From Nitrospinota bacterium (GTDB lineage: Bacteria > Tectomicrobia > Entotheonellia > J063): a stretch of DNA of 8,596 nucleotides. The translations under genes were made by a program, and so were the position numbers. This document shows positions 1-5,819 of the stretch, in pieces. The notes beneath the pieces were generated by a model, which saw only the letters and a list, made by a program, of their open reading frames with translations, made no database searches and had not been told where the DNA came from. How positions within the stretch are numbered: the first letter of the stretch is position 1; each line of letters starts with the position of its first letter. Where the stretch lies: positions 1 through 8,596 of the forward strand of contig RFHZ01000075.1 of NCBI GenBank assembly GCA_003696125.1, in the 5' to 3' direction.

Positions 1-227
1 ACTGTGCCCTCTGCCACGGAAAGGATGCCAGGGGGAACGGTCCGGTGGCCAAAAAGTTCGTCCCGCCTCCCAACCTGACCCTCGAGTTATTCAAACAGCG
101 GACGGACGGCTATCTGTACGGAACCATCACCAATGGAGGGGCGCTGATGCCTTCCCAGGCGGAAAACCTCTCCCCCACGGAACGGTGGGATGTGGTCAAT
201 TATCTTCGGAGCTTACAGGGACCATGA
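1..227 (+). CDS. actE: ActE-like monoheme cytochrome c of alternative complex III, C-terminal part (5' truncated)
   Basis: The gene enters from the left edge; the readable frame begins at base 3 and ends at TGA 225-227, giving 74 visible residues. The first visible residues are a c-type heme site, CALCH, followed by a G-K-D-A-R-G-N-G-P segment typical of class I cytochromes c. The likely axial methionine lies in the G-A-L-M-P-S segment, and the C-terminal helix W-D-V-V-N-Y-L-R-S-L is the usual cytochrome c end. On its own this is only a small cytochrome c. The subunit name rests on the next gene, an ActF homologue that overlaps its stop by 4 bases, matching the actE-actF order of ACIII operons. 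In ACIII the monoheme subunit faces the periplasm and takes electrons onward from the complex. The signal peptide and N-terminus lie outside the window, so the ActE assignment is contextual. Confidence 0.8.
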   Translation, partial: CALCHGKDARGNGPVAKKFVPPPNLTLELFKQRTDGYLYGTITNGGALMPSQAENLSPTERWDVVNYLRSLQGP

Positions 228-1489
228 ACGGACAGGAACAAAGGCAAGAGCAATATGCAGGTATGCTTCATTACCAAACTCGTGGCCTCATCTGGGGGCT
301 GGGAGTGTTACTGGTAGCGGGCATAGGGACATTTGTTCTGGGACTGCTGTGGCTCGATCCGCTTCGAGTCTGGCAGACTTTCCTGGTCAACTGGCTTTTC
401 TGGTCCAACATGGCCCAAGGGGGACTGATCTTTGCCGCCATCTATCACCTCACCCAGGCCCGATGGGGAGAAACGGTGAAGCGGGTAGCCGCAGGGATGG
501 CGGCCTTTTTACCGGTCTCTTTCCTCCTCTTCTTTGGCCTCTTCTTTGGACGCCAGCGTCTCTTCCCCTGGATTGCGCATCCCATTCCGGCGAAAGCGGT
601 CTGGCTCAACGTCCCTTTTCTCTTTACCCGTGATGGGATAGGCTTACTCGTCCTGTATGGCTTAAGCCTCTATTACCTCTACCATCTGTTCCGTCCGGAA
701 GTGGGAGCGGCCCTTACCCAGAACAGGGAAAACAGCGGGAGTCTCTCAGCCCTCTTTCGCCGTGGCTGGCGGGGATGGGAAGCCGAGGAGGAGCGGAGTC
801 AGCGGCTCCTTGCTTTCCTGACCCCTCCCCTCTTCGTCATTTACGCCATAGTCTTTTCTCTGATCGGGTTCGATCTGGCCATGTCCCTGGAGCCGGAATG
901 GTACAGCACGCTCTTTGGCGCCTTCTTCTTCCTGGGAGGATTGCACCTGGCGCTGGCAGCTATCGCCATAGTAACGGTGGTGGTGAGAAAGTATTTGCGG
1001 TTGGAGATGCATGTTACCCGTCGTCAATTGCACGACCTGGGAAAACTGATCCTCGGTTTTTGCCTGCTGGCAGGTGGGTACTTCTTCTGGGCCCAGTACC
1101 TGGTGATCTGGTATGGCAATCTGCCGGAGGAGACGGCGTACATCATCCGGCGTACCCAGGAATTACCCTGGGCTCCGCTTTCGGGGGCTATCCTGGTGGG
1201 CAGTTACCTGGGGCCATTCCTCATTCTCCTCAGCCGGGGAGTAAAAGAGAATCCCACCACCCTCTTTACCGTGGCGGCCTTTATTGTAGGAGGGATGTGG
1301 CTGGAACGGTACATCATGGTTGTACCGGCGCTGTGGACGAAACCGACCTTGCCGCTGGGCTGGGTGGAACTTGGTATTACCATCGGCTTCTTTGCCGCCA
1401 TGGCCCTGACCTACCTCGTCTTTCTCCGTCACTTCCCTCTGGTACCCCTTCCCCGTACCACCCGGTCCCAGACCCGGCAAGAGGAATAG
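224..1489 (+). CDS. actF: ActF, quinol:cytochrome c oxidoreductase membrane subunit of alternative complex III
   Basis: A 421-residue polytopic membrane protein with about ten hydrophobic segments (roughly residues 22-44, 52-74, 87-108, 133-156, 200-222, 230-256, 276-298, 325-345, 355-378 and 388-408). Segments I recognise from the ActF/NrfD-like family include SLEPEWYSTLFGA (about residue 225), WAQYLVIWYGNLPEE (about 290) and GGMWLERYIMVVP (about 365). In ACIII, ActC and ActF are the paired NrfD-like integral subunits, and ActC is the one credited with the main quinol site. I chose ATG 224 although the frame is open further upstream. It overlaps the preceding stop as ATGA, has an AGGGA element a few bases upstream, and removes a non-conserved N-terminal extension. 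The overlap implies translational coupling to the preceding cytochrome gene. The family identification is strong. The exact number of membrane helices is my estimate from hydrophobicity. Confidence 0.9.
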   Translation: MNGQEQRQEQYAGMLHYQTRGLIWGLGVLLVAGIGTFVLGLLWLDPLRVWQTFLVNWLFWSNMAQGGLIFAAIYHLTQARWGETVKRVAAGMAAFLPVSFLLFFGLFFGRQRLFPWIAHPIPAKAVWLNVPFLFTRDGIGLLVLYGLSLYYLYHLFRPEVGAALTQNRENSGSLSALFRRGWRGWEAEEERSQRLLAFLTPPLFVIYAIVFSLIGFDLAMSLEPEWYSTLFGAFFFLGGLHLALAAIAIVTVVVRKYLRLEMHVTRRQLHDLGKLILGFCLLAGGYFFWAQYLVIWYGNLPEETAYIIRRTQELPWAPLSGAILVGSYLGPFLILLSRGVKENPTTLFTVAAFIVGGMWLERYIMVVPALWTKPTLPLGWVELGITIGFFAAMALTYLVFLRHFPLVPLPRTTRSQTRQEE

Positions 1490-1540
1490 GCTCTATCGGT
1501 TTGACAACGAGCCATAGCGTTTCTGGCAGGAGGGAGAAAC

Positions 1541-2218
1541 ATGAACAGATCGGTGATAGGAATCGTCATAGGACTCTACTTGGTATGGGGAGATCTGGGG
1601 TGGACGCAATCGCTCCCCAGCGGGGATGTGCAAAAGGGGGAGCAGGTCTATAATAAGCTCTGCTGGACGTGTCATGGACGGTACGGGCGTGGTGATGGCC
1701 CTGCAGCGCAGTATCTCACCGTGACTCCGCCGGATTTTACCGATCCCTCTGTTCTGGCAGACACACCGGATCAGGCCCTTATCGACCAGATCGTGGGAAA
1801 AGGCACGGAGAGCGGGGGGGCGCACATGCCTATGGTGCTGGGACAGGTACTCGATACAGCAGCTTTGCGGGATGCACTTGCCTACATCCGCACCCTCTCC
1901 GTGCCCGGTGAGCACGTCAGCATCCGGGCAGGCCGCGATATCTACAATACTTTTTGCTGGGGCTGTCATGGGGTGAAAGGGGACGGGAAAGGGCCGGCAG
2001 CGAAGAATCTGGTCGGAGCAAAACCCCGGGATTTTACGGCGAAAGATTTTGTGATCACTGGCCGAGAAGAAGAGCTTTTTCGCACTATTTTTCTCGGTGC
2101 AGCTCAGGCCTATCACGGCTCACCGTACATGCCGCCGTGGAAGACGAGTCTCTCTCAGCAGCAGATTCGCGATCTCATCGCCTATCTCAAGACGTTCAAA
2201 CCCTCTAAAAATAGATGA
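1541..2218 (+). CDS. Secreted diheme cytochrome c
   Basis: A 225-residue protein with an N-terminal hydrophobic export segment (residues 4-18; cleavage probably near residue 23) followed by two homologous class I cytochrome c domains. The heme sites are C41-W-T-C-H45 and C139-W-G-C-H143. Each is followed by a G-D-G-x-G/P-A-A pattern and a P-x-D-F-T segment, so the protein looks like an internal duplication. Candidate axial methionines are M96 or M98 in domain 1 and M197 (S-P-Y-M-P-P-W) in domain 2. ATG 1541 has a strong AGGAGG at 1528-1533, seven bases upstream. It lies 51 bases after actF with no obvious terminator between them, so it is probably part of the ACIII operon. The likely role is electron transfer in the periplasm, as acceptor from ACIII or feeder to a terminal reductase or oxidase. 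The partner is inferred from position only. Confidence 0.9.
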   Translation: MNRSVIGIVIGLYLVWGDLGWTQSLPSGDVQKGEQVYNKLCWTCHGRYGRGDGPAAQYLTVTPPDFTDPSVLADTPDQALIDQIVGKGTESGGAHMPMVLGQVLDTAALRDALAYIRTLSVPGEHVSIRAGRDIYNTFCWGCHGVKGDGKGPAAKNLVGAKPRDFTAKDFVITGREEELFRTIFLGAAQAYHGSPYMPPWKTSLSQQQIRDLIAYLKTFKPSKNR

Positions 2219-2286
2219 TCCCCCTTCTGTGACTCCTCCACCGGCCGCATTCCAGAGGGAGATCAGGTACCGTTTGGAGAGAAGAG

Positions 2287-2607
2287 ATGCTTCACGTAAA
2301 AAAGAAAGGAGAAAAACTTCTTATCCGGTTTGTGGGAGAACTGGATGGCTCCTCAGCCTTGGAAATGGAGCGCATCTTAAAAGAGCATGTGGCCAAAGGA
2401 TGCCAGGAGATCGATATCGATTTTCGGTATACACGACACTTCCACCCTTTCGGAGTGGCTATCGCCGGTAGAGCACTCGCCGGGTTGCAGCGAGAGAAGC
2501 CTCGCCTGCATGTCTACGGCCTGACCAAAGTGGAAGTGCAATTATTCCAGACATTCGGTGACATGGAAGGGCTGGATTTCCCCTGTTTTAGCGTGAAGCC
2601 TGACTGA
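2287..2607 (+). CDS. STAS-domain-like protein lacking the phosphorylatable serine
   Basis: A 106-residue cytoplasmic protein that reads like a complete STAS fold. It has an N-terminal beta strand (L-L-I-R-F-V-G-E-L-D, residues 11-20), helix 1 (S-A-L-E-M-E-R-I-L-K-E-H-V), a central strand (E-I-D-I-D-F, residues 41-46), then a loop and helix starting F-G-V-A-I-A-G (about residues 55-61), and the last strand and helix with V-Y-G-L-T-K-V-E-V-Q-L-F. In SpoIIAA-type anti-sigma-factor antagonists the loop reads D-S-S-G and its serine is phosphorylated. Here the aligned residues are H53-P54-F55-G56, so phospho-switching by a standard anti-sigma kinase looks impossible. ATG 2287 has GGAG at 2276-2279, seven bases upstream. 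No partner kinase is visible. It lies between the cytochrome gene and a sigma-54 promoter. It may be a binding or scaffold STAS protein. The fold call is by eye. Confidence 0.6.
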   Translation: MLHVKKKGEKLLIRFVGELDGSSALEMERILKEHVAKGCQEIDIDFRYTRHFHPFGVAIAGRALAGLQREKPRLHVYGLTKVEVQLFQTFGDMEGLDFPCFSVKPD

Positions 2608-2629
2608 GGAGAGGAAGGTGTCATGCTCT

Positions 2630-2646
2630 CTGGCACAACTTTTGCT
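2630..2646 (+). promoter_or_regulatory. Sigma-54 (-24/-12) promoter upstream of the SPW gene
   Basis: The sequence reads C-TGGCAC-AACTT-TTGCT. It matches the RpoN consensus TGGCAC-N5-TTGCW at every defined core position, with exactly ten bases between the invariant GG (2632-2633) and GC (2644-2645). The predicted transcription start is about 2657, giving a leader of about 106 nt to the SPW start codon. It lies just after the STAS gene stop in a non-coding gap, as a real promoter should. I did not recognise an activator site upstream; a cognate enhancer would lie inside the STAS gene. Confidence 0.8.
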
Positions 2647-2692
2647 GTATCTTTGGGGTGAGAAAGAGGGTTAGCAGATGGGAAACAGGGAT

Positions 2693-2713
2693 ACTCTTGG
2701 TAGAAACAAGAGT
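2693..2713 (+). other. Leader hairpin upstream of the SPW gene
   Basis: A perfect 7-bp inverted repeat, ACTCTTG and CAAGAGT, separated by 7 bases. It falls at about +37 to +57 of the transcript predicted from the sigma-54 promoter. A second A/T-rich inverted repeat (TTTCTT 2732-2737, AAGAAA 2743-2748) abuts the AAAGGAG ribosome-binding site at 2746-2752 but leaves its GGAG unpaired. The function is unknown; it could be an mRNA stability or translational control element, or a protein-binding site. Confidence 0.4.
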
Positions 2714-2762
2714 GGATGGAGATAAAGCGAATTTCTTAAGTGAAGAAAGGAGATAAATCACG

Positions 2763-2957
2763 ATGTGGCAGCAGTGGACAACCTTCGTGCTCGGGCTGTG
2801 GTTGATTGTTGCTCCGTTTACCTTCCAGTATACGGGCACGGCTCGCTGGAACGACGTCGTTTTGGGGGTGCTCATCGTCATCCTGGCGTACTGGGGAGCC
2901 ATGCAGCAATCAACCAGCCAGATCCGTGAACAGCCTGAGCACGTTGGACACCATTGA
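2763..2957 (+). CDS. Small SPW-repeat membrane protein
   Basis: A 64-residue protein with two membrane segments (about residues 6-22 and 31-46). The pattern W-x-x-F-V-L-G-L-W-L-I-V-A-P-F followed by W-N-D-V-V-L-G-V-L-I-V-I-L-A matches one SPW repeat, a family of small membrane proteins that often carry two such repeats and have no established biochemical function. The hydrophilic tail (about residues 48-64) ends in G-H-H. ATG 2763 is preceded by AAAGGAGAT at 2746-2754. The gene sits about 106 nt downstream of a consensus sigma-54 promoter start site, so it is probably controlled by an activator and not constitutive. ftsH follows 241 bases later, separated by strong hairpins. The family call is fairly secure. 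The role is unknown, with membrane stress or membrane packing being guesses. Confidence 0.8.
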   Translation: MWQQWTTFVLGLWLIVAPFTFQYTGTARWNDVVLGVLIVILAYWGAMQQSTSQIREQPEHVGHH

Positions 2958-2959
2958 GA

Positions 2960-2993
2960 CTCCTCGCTTCGTTGGCGATAAAGACGCGAGGAG
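2960..2993 (+). other. Alternative hairpin after the SPW gene (possible antiterminator)
   Basis: CTCCTCGC at 2960-2967 pairs perfectly with GCGAGGAG at 2986-2993 (8 bp, 18-base loop), starting 3 bases after the SPW stop codon. Its right arm shares GAGGAG (2988-2993) with the left arm of the longer downstream hairpin, so the two structures exclude one another. Pairing was done by eye and no energy was computed. Confidence 0.4.
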
Positions 2994-3040
2994 AGGGGAG
3001 GACAGAAGGGCATATCCCTTTTGTGTCCTCTCTTCTCCTC
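2988..3040 (+). terminator. Long stem-loop between the SPW gene and ftsH
   Basis: Bases 2988-3004 pair with 3024-3040 over 17 positions, 15 Watson-Crick and two G-U in RNA. The loop contains a further 5-bp stem (AAGGG 3006-3010 with CCCTT 3016-3020). This is by far the strongest hairpin I see in the window. The following stretch is pyrimidine-rich, with short T runs but no long uninterrupted T tract. It could terminate SPW transcription, attenuate read-through into ftsH, or stabilise the SPW mRNA 3' end. Confidence 0.55.
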
Positions 3041-3125
3041 TCTTTCCCACTTCCCTCTATTTCTCCCTGTTCAGTAATACGAGATGAATAAGCCAAAAAC
3101 ACTCGGCGTCCTCGACAGTGTAAAC

Positions 3126-3137
3126 CTCAACGTTGAG
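3126..3137. promoter_or_regulatory. 12-bp perfect palindrome upstream of ftsH (candidate operator)
   Basis: CTCAACGTTGAG is its own reverse complement and ends 61 bases before the ftsH start codon. Perfect 12-mers of this kind often bind dimeric repressors, but no matching regulator is recognisable here. A TATAAA at 3177-3182 is too close to the ribosome-binding site to be a confident -10 box. The ftsH promoter is therefore not resolved. Confidence 0.3.
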
Positions 3138-3198
3138 TCCTGGGGGTAGAAAAGTGCTCAAAATGCCAGGCATAGTTATAAATTAAGGAGCAAAGTGG

Positions 3199-5052
3199 AT
3201 GGAAAAGAAACAGCGATTCTCCCTTTGGTACTTCATGGCCACCTTTTTGATCCTCTTGATCATAGAGAGTTTTCTCTCTTCCCCACATAGCGAGACCATC
3301 TCCTATAGCGATTTCAAGCGGCTCGTGAAGGCAGGGAAGGTCGTGGATCTCACTATCGGAGAACGAACGATTACCGGACGACTGAAGCCAGAGGGGTTGG
3401 AAGGACTCCTTCCCCAAGAGAAAATCGAGGAGATTCGGAAGGCTGGGAAAGGGGAGCATCGTTTTTTCACCCTCCGTGTAGACGATCCCTCTCTGGCCCA
3501 GGAACTGGAAGCGGCCAACGTGCGCTTCAGCGGACGGGTGGAGAATACCTGGTTCTCTACCCTCCTCTCCTGGATCCTGCCGGCTTTGATCTTCTTCGCC
3601 CTGTGGGCGTTTTTCATCAAACGGATGGGGGCAGCCAGCGGGGTCATGGAACTCGGCAAGAACAAGGCCAAAGTCTATATGGAGAAACAGACCGGCGTAA
3701 CCTTTGACGATGTGGCAGGGATCGATGAGGCCAAAGAGGAGCTCATGGAGGTGGTGACATTTCTGCGGAGTCCGGAACGATATCGCCGTCTGGGAGGAAA
3801 GATCCCCAAAGGGGTGCTGCTCGTCGGTCCTCCCGGAACCGGAAAGACCCTTCTGGCCAAAGCAGTGGCCGGAGAGGCAGAGGTGCCATTCTTTAGTATG
3901 AGCGGGTCAGACTTCGTGGAGATGTTTGTGGGAGTCGGGGCCGCCCGGGTACGCGACCTCTTCGCCCAGGCGCAGAAAAAAGCGCCCTGTATTATCTTTA
4001 TCGATGAACTTGACGCCCTGGGGAAAGCACGAGGCCTCAACCCGATGGGTGGTCACGACGAGCGAGAGCAGACCCTCAATCAGCTCCTGGTGGAGATGGA
4101 TGGCTTTGACACCAACACAGGGGTCATCATCATGGCGGCGACCAACCGGCCAGAAATCCTGGACCCGGCTTTGCTGCGTCCCGGACGTTTTGACCGGCAC
4201 GTGGCCATCGATCGTCCTGATCTGCAGGGACGAGAGAAGATCCTGCGGGTTCATGCCCGGCAGATTCGCCTCGCCCCAGCAGTCGATCTCTCCGCCATTG
4301 CCGCCCGCACACCGGGCTTTGTAGGGGCTGACCTGGCCAACCTGGTGAACGAAGCGGCACTGCTGGCCGCCCGGAAGGGGAAGGAGGCGGTGGAGATGAC
4401 CGACTTTGATGAGGCGATCGATCGGCTCGTGGCCGGACTGGAGAAGAAGACACGGGTGATGAATCTCAAGGAGAAGGAAATCGTGGCTTACCATGAAGCC
4501 GGTCATGCTCTGGTGGCCGAATCCCGACCTCATGCGGATCGAGTCACCAAGGTCTCCATTATCCCGCGGGGTGTGGCAGCACTGGGCTATACTCAACAAC
4601 AGCCGACCGAGGATCGCTACCTCTTAACCAAGGCGGAACTTCTTGACCGATTAGACGTGTTACTCGGTGGACGGGTGGCCGAAGAACTCGTCTTTGAGGA
4701 TATCTCAACCGGGGCACAGAACGATCTCCAGCGAGCCACCGATCTGGCCCGCCACATGGTCATGCAGTATGGAATGAGTGAACATCTGGGATTGGTCACG
4801 TTTGAAGAACCGCGTACGGCGGCCTTTCTCAATATGCCTATGTCTCCCAGACCGCGAGAGTATAGCGAGCAGACCGCCCAGACCATCGATGCGGAGATCC
4901 GAAAGCTTCTTACCGACGCACATGCCCGGGTCAAAGAGACGCTTACCTCTAAGCGTCAGGCCCTGGAAGCACTGGCCAAGTTGCTGCTTGAACGCGAAGT
5001 GGTTGACCGGGCCATGCTGAAGCAGGTGTTAGCCATTCCCACCGCTACCTAG
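3199..5052 (+). CDS. ftsH: ATP-dependent zinc metalloprotease FtsH
   Basis: A 617-residue membrane-anchored AAA+ protease that degrades misfolded membrane proteins and selected cytosolic proteins as a hexamer. An N-terminal membrane helix (about residues 9-26) is followed by a periplasmic domain (about 30-118) and a second helix (about 121-140). The AAA domain has Walker A GPPGTGKT (210-217), pore motif F243-V-G, Walker B C-I-I-F-I-D-E (264-270), and a second region of homology [20 protein letters not shown] (314-333) with arginine fingers R327 and R330. The protease domain has the zinc site HEAGH (432-436) and third ligand D509 (G-A-Q-N-D). All catalytic elements are intact and the length is normal. 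ATG 3199 has AAGGAG at 3184-3189, nine bases upstream. It stands as a single gene between the SPW gene and a second sigma-54-type promoter. Expression may include read-through from the SPW promoter. Many genomes with this gene type carry more than one ftsH, so it need not be the essential copy. Confidence 0.97.
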   Translation: MEKKQRFSLWYFMATFLILLIIESFLSSPHSETISYSDFKRLVKAGKVVDLTIGERTITGRLKPEGLEGLLPQEKIEEIRKAGKGEHRFFTLRVDDPSLAQELEAANVRFSGRVENTWFSTLLSWILPALIFFALWAFFIKRMGAASGVMELGKNKAKVYMEKQTGVTFDDVAGIDEAKEELMEVVTFLRSPERYRRLGGKIPKGVLLVGPPGTGKTLLAKAVAGEAEVPFFSMSGSDFVEMFVGVGAARVRDLFAQAQKKAPCIIFIDELDALGKARGLNPMGGHDEREQTLNQLLVEMDGFDTNTGVIIMAATNRPEILDPALLRPGRFDRHVAIDRPDLQGREKILRVHARQIRLAPAVDLSAIAARTPGFVGADLANLVNEAALLAARKGKEAVEMTDFDEAIDRLVAGLEKKTRVMNLKEKEIVAYHEAGHALVAESRPHADRVTKVSIIPRGVAALGYTQQQPTEDRYLLTKAELLDRLDVLLGGRVAEELVFEDISTGAQNDLQRATDLARHMVMQYGMSEHLGLVTFEEPRTAAFLNMPMSPRPREYSEQTAQTIDAEIRKLLTDAHARVKETLTSKRQALEALAKLLLEREVVDRAMLKQVLAIPTAT

Positions 5053-5087
5053 AGCAGAACGGGTTAAGATCGTTATATCCCTCTGCT
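5053..5087 (+). terminator. Weak candidate terminator after ftsH
   Basis: AGCAGA (5053-5058), immediately after the ftsH stop, pairs with TCTGCT (5082-5087), and GGG 5061-5063 can pair with CCC 5079-5081. The stem is short and interrupted, and no T tract follows, so this is a low-confidence call. Confidence 0.3.
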
Positions 5088-5122
5088 TCTCGTGTTCATA
5101 CGCGTTTTGCCCGGAAAATTGA

Positions 5123-5172
5123 GGGACAAAATGGACGGGACAGTTTGGTAAAAGGTGTCCCTATTTGGGACA
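5123..5172 (+). promoter_or_regulatory. GGGACA half-site cluster, candidate activator sites of a sigma-54 promoter
   Basis: The hexamer GGGACA occurs at 5123-5128, 5137-5142 and 5167-5172, and its complement TGTCCC at 5156-5161. The last two form a palindrome, TGTCCC-TATTT-GGGACA (5156-5172). The palindrome centre is about 99 bp before the predicted start site of the downstream sigma-54-type promoter, and the other half-sites are about 126-140 bp before it. Dimeric enhancer-binding activators usually bind in this distance range. The activator is not encoded in the window and its identity is unknown. Confidence 0.6.
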
Positions 5173-5236
5173 GCATGGAAGGGCACAAGTCTCTTCTATG
5201 CTGGTGAAGAGGGGAAGAATAGCGGACCAAAAGTTC

Positions 5237-5252
5237 TGGCATGAAGATTGCC
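5237..5252 (+). promoter_or_regulatory. Sigma-54-type (-24/-12) promoter upstream of the secreted protein gene
   Basis: TGGCAT-GAAGA-TTGCC has the invariant GG (5238-5239) and GC (5250-5251) exactly ten bases apart. It departs from the core consensus at the last base of each element (T for C and C for A/T). The predicted start is about 5263, giving a 49-nt leader to ATG 5312. The upstream half-site cluster at the right distance makes this weaker match more believable. Confidence 0.65.
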
Positions 5253-5311
5253 TGAACAGATGCGAAGAAACTATTCGCAAACACAGATTTGGGAGAGAGG
5301 AGTAACGAGCC

Positions 5312-5764
5312 ATGATCGCTAGAGGAAAAGCAGGACGCACCCTTGTGCTCACCAGTAGCCTGGTAGTATGGATGCTTTCCCTGGCCTTCTCTGCCCAGGG
5401 ACTCAGTGAGGAGGCTCTCACCCGCCAGCAGCGTGGCGGAGGGGTCATGATAAGCCTTACCTACCTCAATCCCTTGCAGAAAGCGCCGGAAGGAAAGATG
5501 GCTTTTGCCCTTAGCATGAATACTCATTCTGTAGACCTGGATCAGTACGTCATCGAACGACTCGCCTCGCTCCGTAATGACCGGGGCCAAGAGGTGCAGG
5601 CGCTCTCCCTGTCTTCTCCAACCGGAGGTGGTCATCATCGTTTTGGCGTCCTTCTCTTTCCCCAGACCGATGCCGCGGGAAATCCCTTGGTGACGAAGGA
5701 CACCAAATATCTGCAGGTCATTATCCGGGAGGTGGCCCAAAAAGAGCGCTGGGTCTTCCAATGA
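5312..5764 (+). CDS. Conserved secreted protein with THSVDLDQY and GGGHHR motifs
   Basis: A 150-residue exported protein. Residues 10-29 form a signal peptide with cleavage likely near A28-Q29. The mature part (about 120 residues) looks all-beta. Its marked motifs are GGGV (42-45), T71-H-S-V-D-L-D-Q-Y79, L-R-N-D-R-G-Q-E-V (87-95), G105-G-G-H-H-R110 and a C-terminal strand with V-I-I-R-E-V. I recall similar unnamed secreted proteins sharing the THSVDLDxY and GGHHR signatures, but know no function. The histidines and acidic residues could bind a metal; that is speculation. ATG 5312 has AGGAG at 5298-5302, nine bases upstream. It follows a sigma-54-type promoter with candidate activator sites and precedes the beta-propeller gene by 55 bases, so the two secreted proteins are probably made together. 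Confidence 0.75.
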   Translation: MIARGKAGRTLVLTSSLVVWMLSLAFSAQGLSEEALTRQQRGGGVMISLTYLNPLQKAPEGKMAFALSMNTHSVDLDQYVIERLASLRNDRGQEVQALSLSSPTGGGHHRFGVLLFPQTDAAGNPLVTKDTKYLQVIIREVAQKERWVFQ

Positions 5765-5819
5765 GATCTTCCCCTGCAGAAGTAAAGTTGCCTTACACGG
5801 AGAGGAGAGCATATTCATT

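Noticed and set aside
185-223. Upstream extension of the actF frame to a GTG at 185
   Set aside because: The extension lies inside the preceding cytochrome gene. ATG 224 with the ATGA overlap is the standard coupled start.
1501-1530. TTGACA -35-like box between actF and the diheme cytochrome gene
   Set aside because: No -10 box is found 16-18 bases downstream, and the gene is close enough to be read from the operon.
775-1653. Long plus-strand open frame of about 290 codons overlapping actF and the diheme cytochrome gene
   Set aside because: It lies in another frame of two well-supported genes, has no ribosome-binding site and a Pro/Gly/Arg/Ser-rich composition typical of shadow frames.
3141-3165. 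Possible third sigma-54 promoter before ftsH (GG-N10-GC within the TGGGGGTAGAAAAGTGCT stretch)
   Set aside because: Spacing fits, but -24 lacks TGGCA and -12 reads GTGC instead of TTGC. The match is too poor to claim.
3907-4599. Minus-strand open frame of about 230 codons inside ftsH
   Set aside because: It is antisense to the most conserved part of ftsH, so codon-bias shadow explains it.
5096-5818. Minus-strand open frame of about 240 codons opposite the secreted protein gene
   Set aside because: It is antisense to a gene with a signal peptide and conserved motifs, and also covers the sigma-54 control region. It has no recognisable domain.
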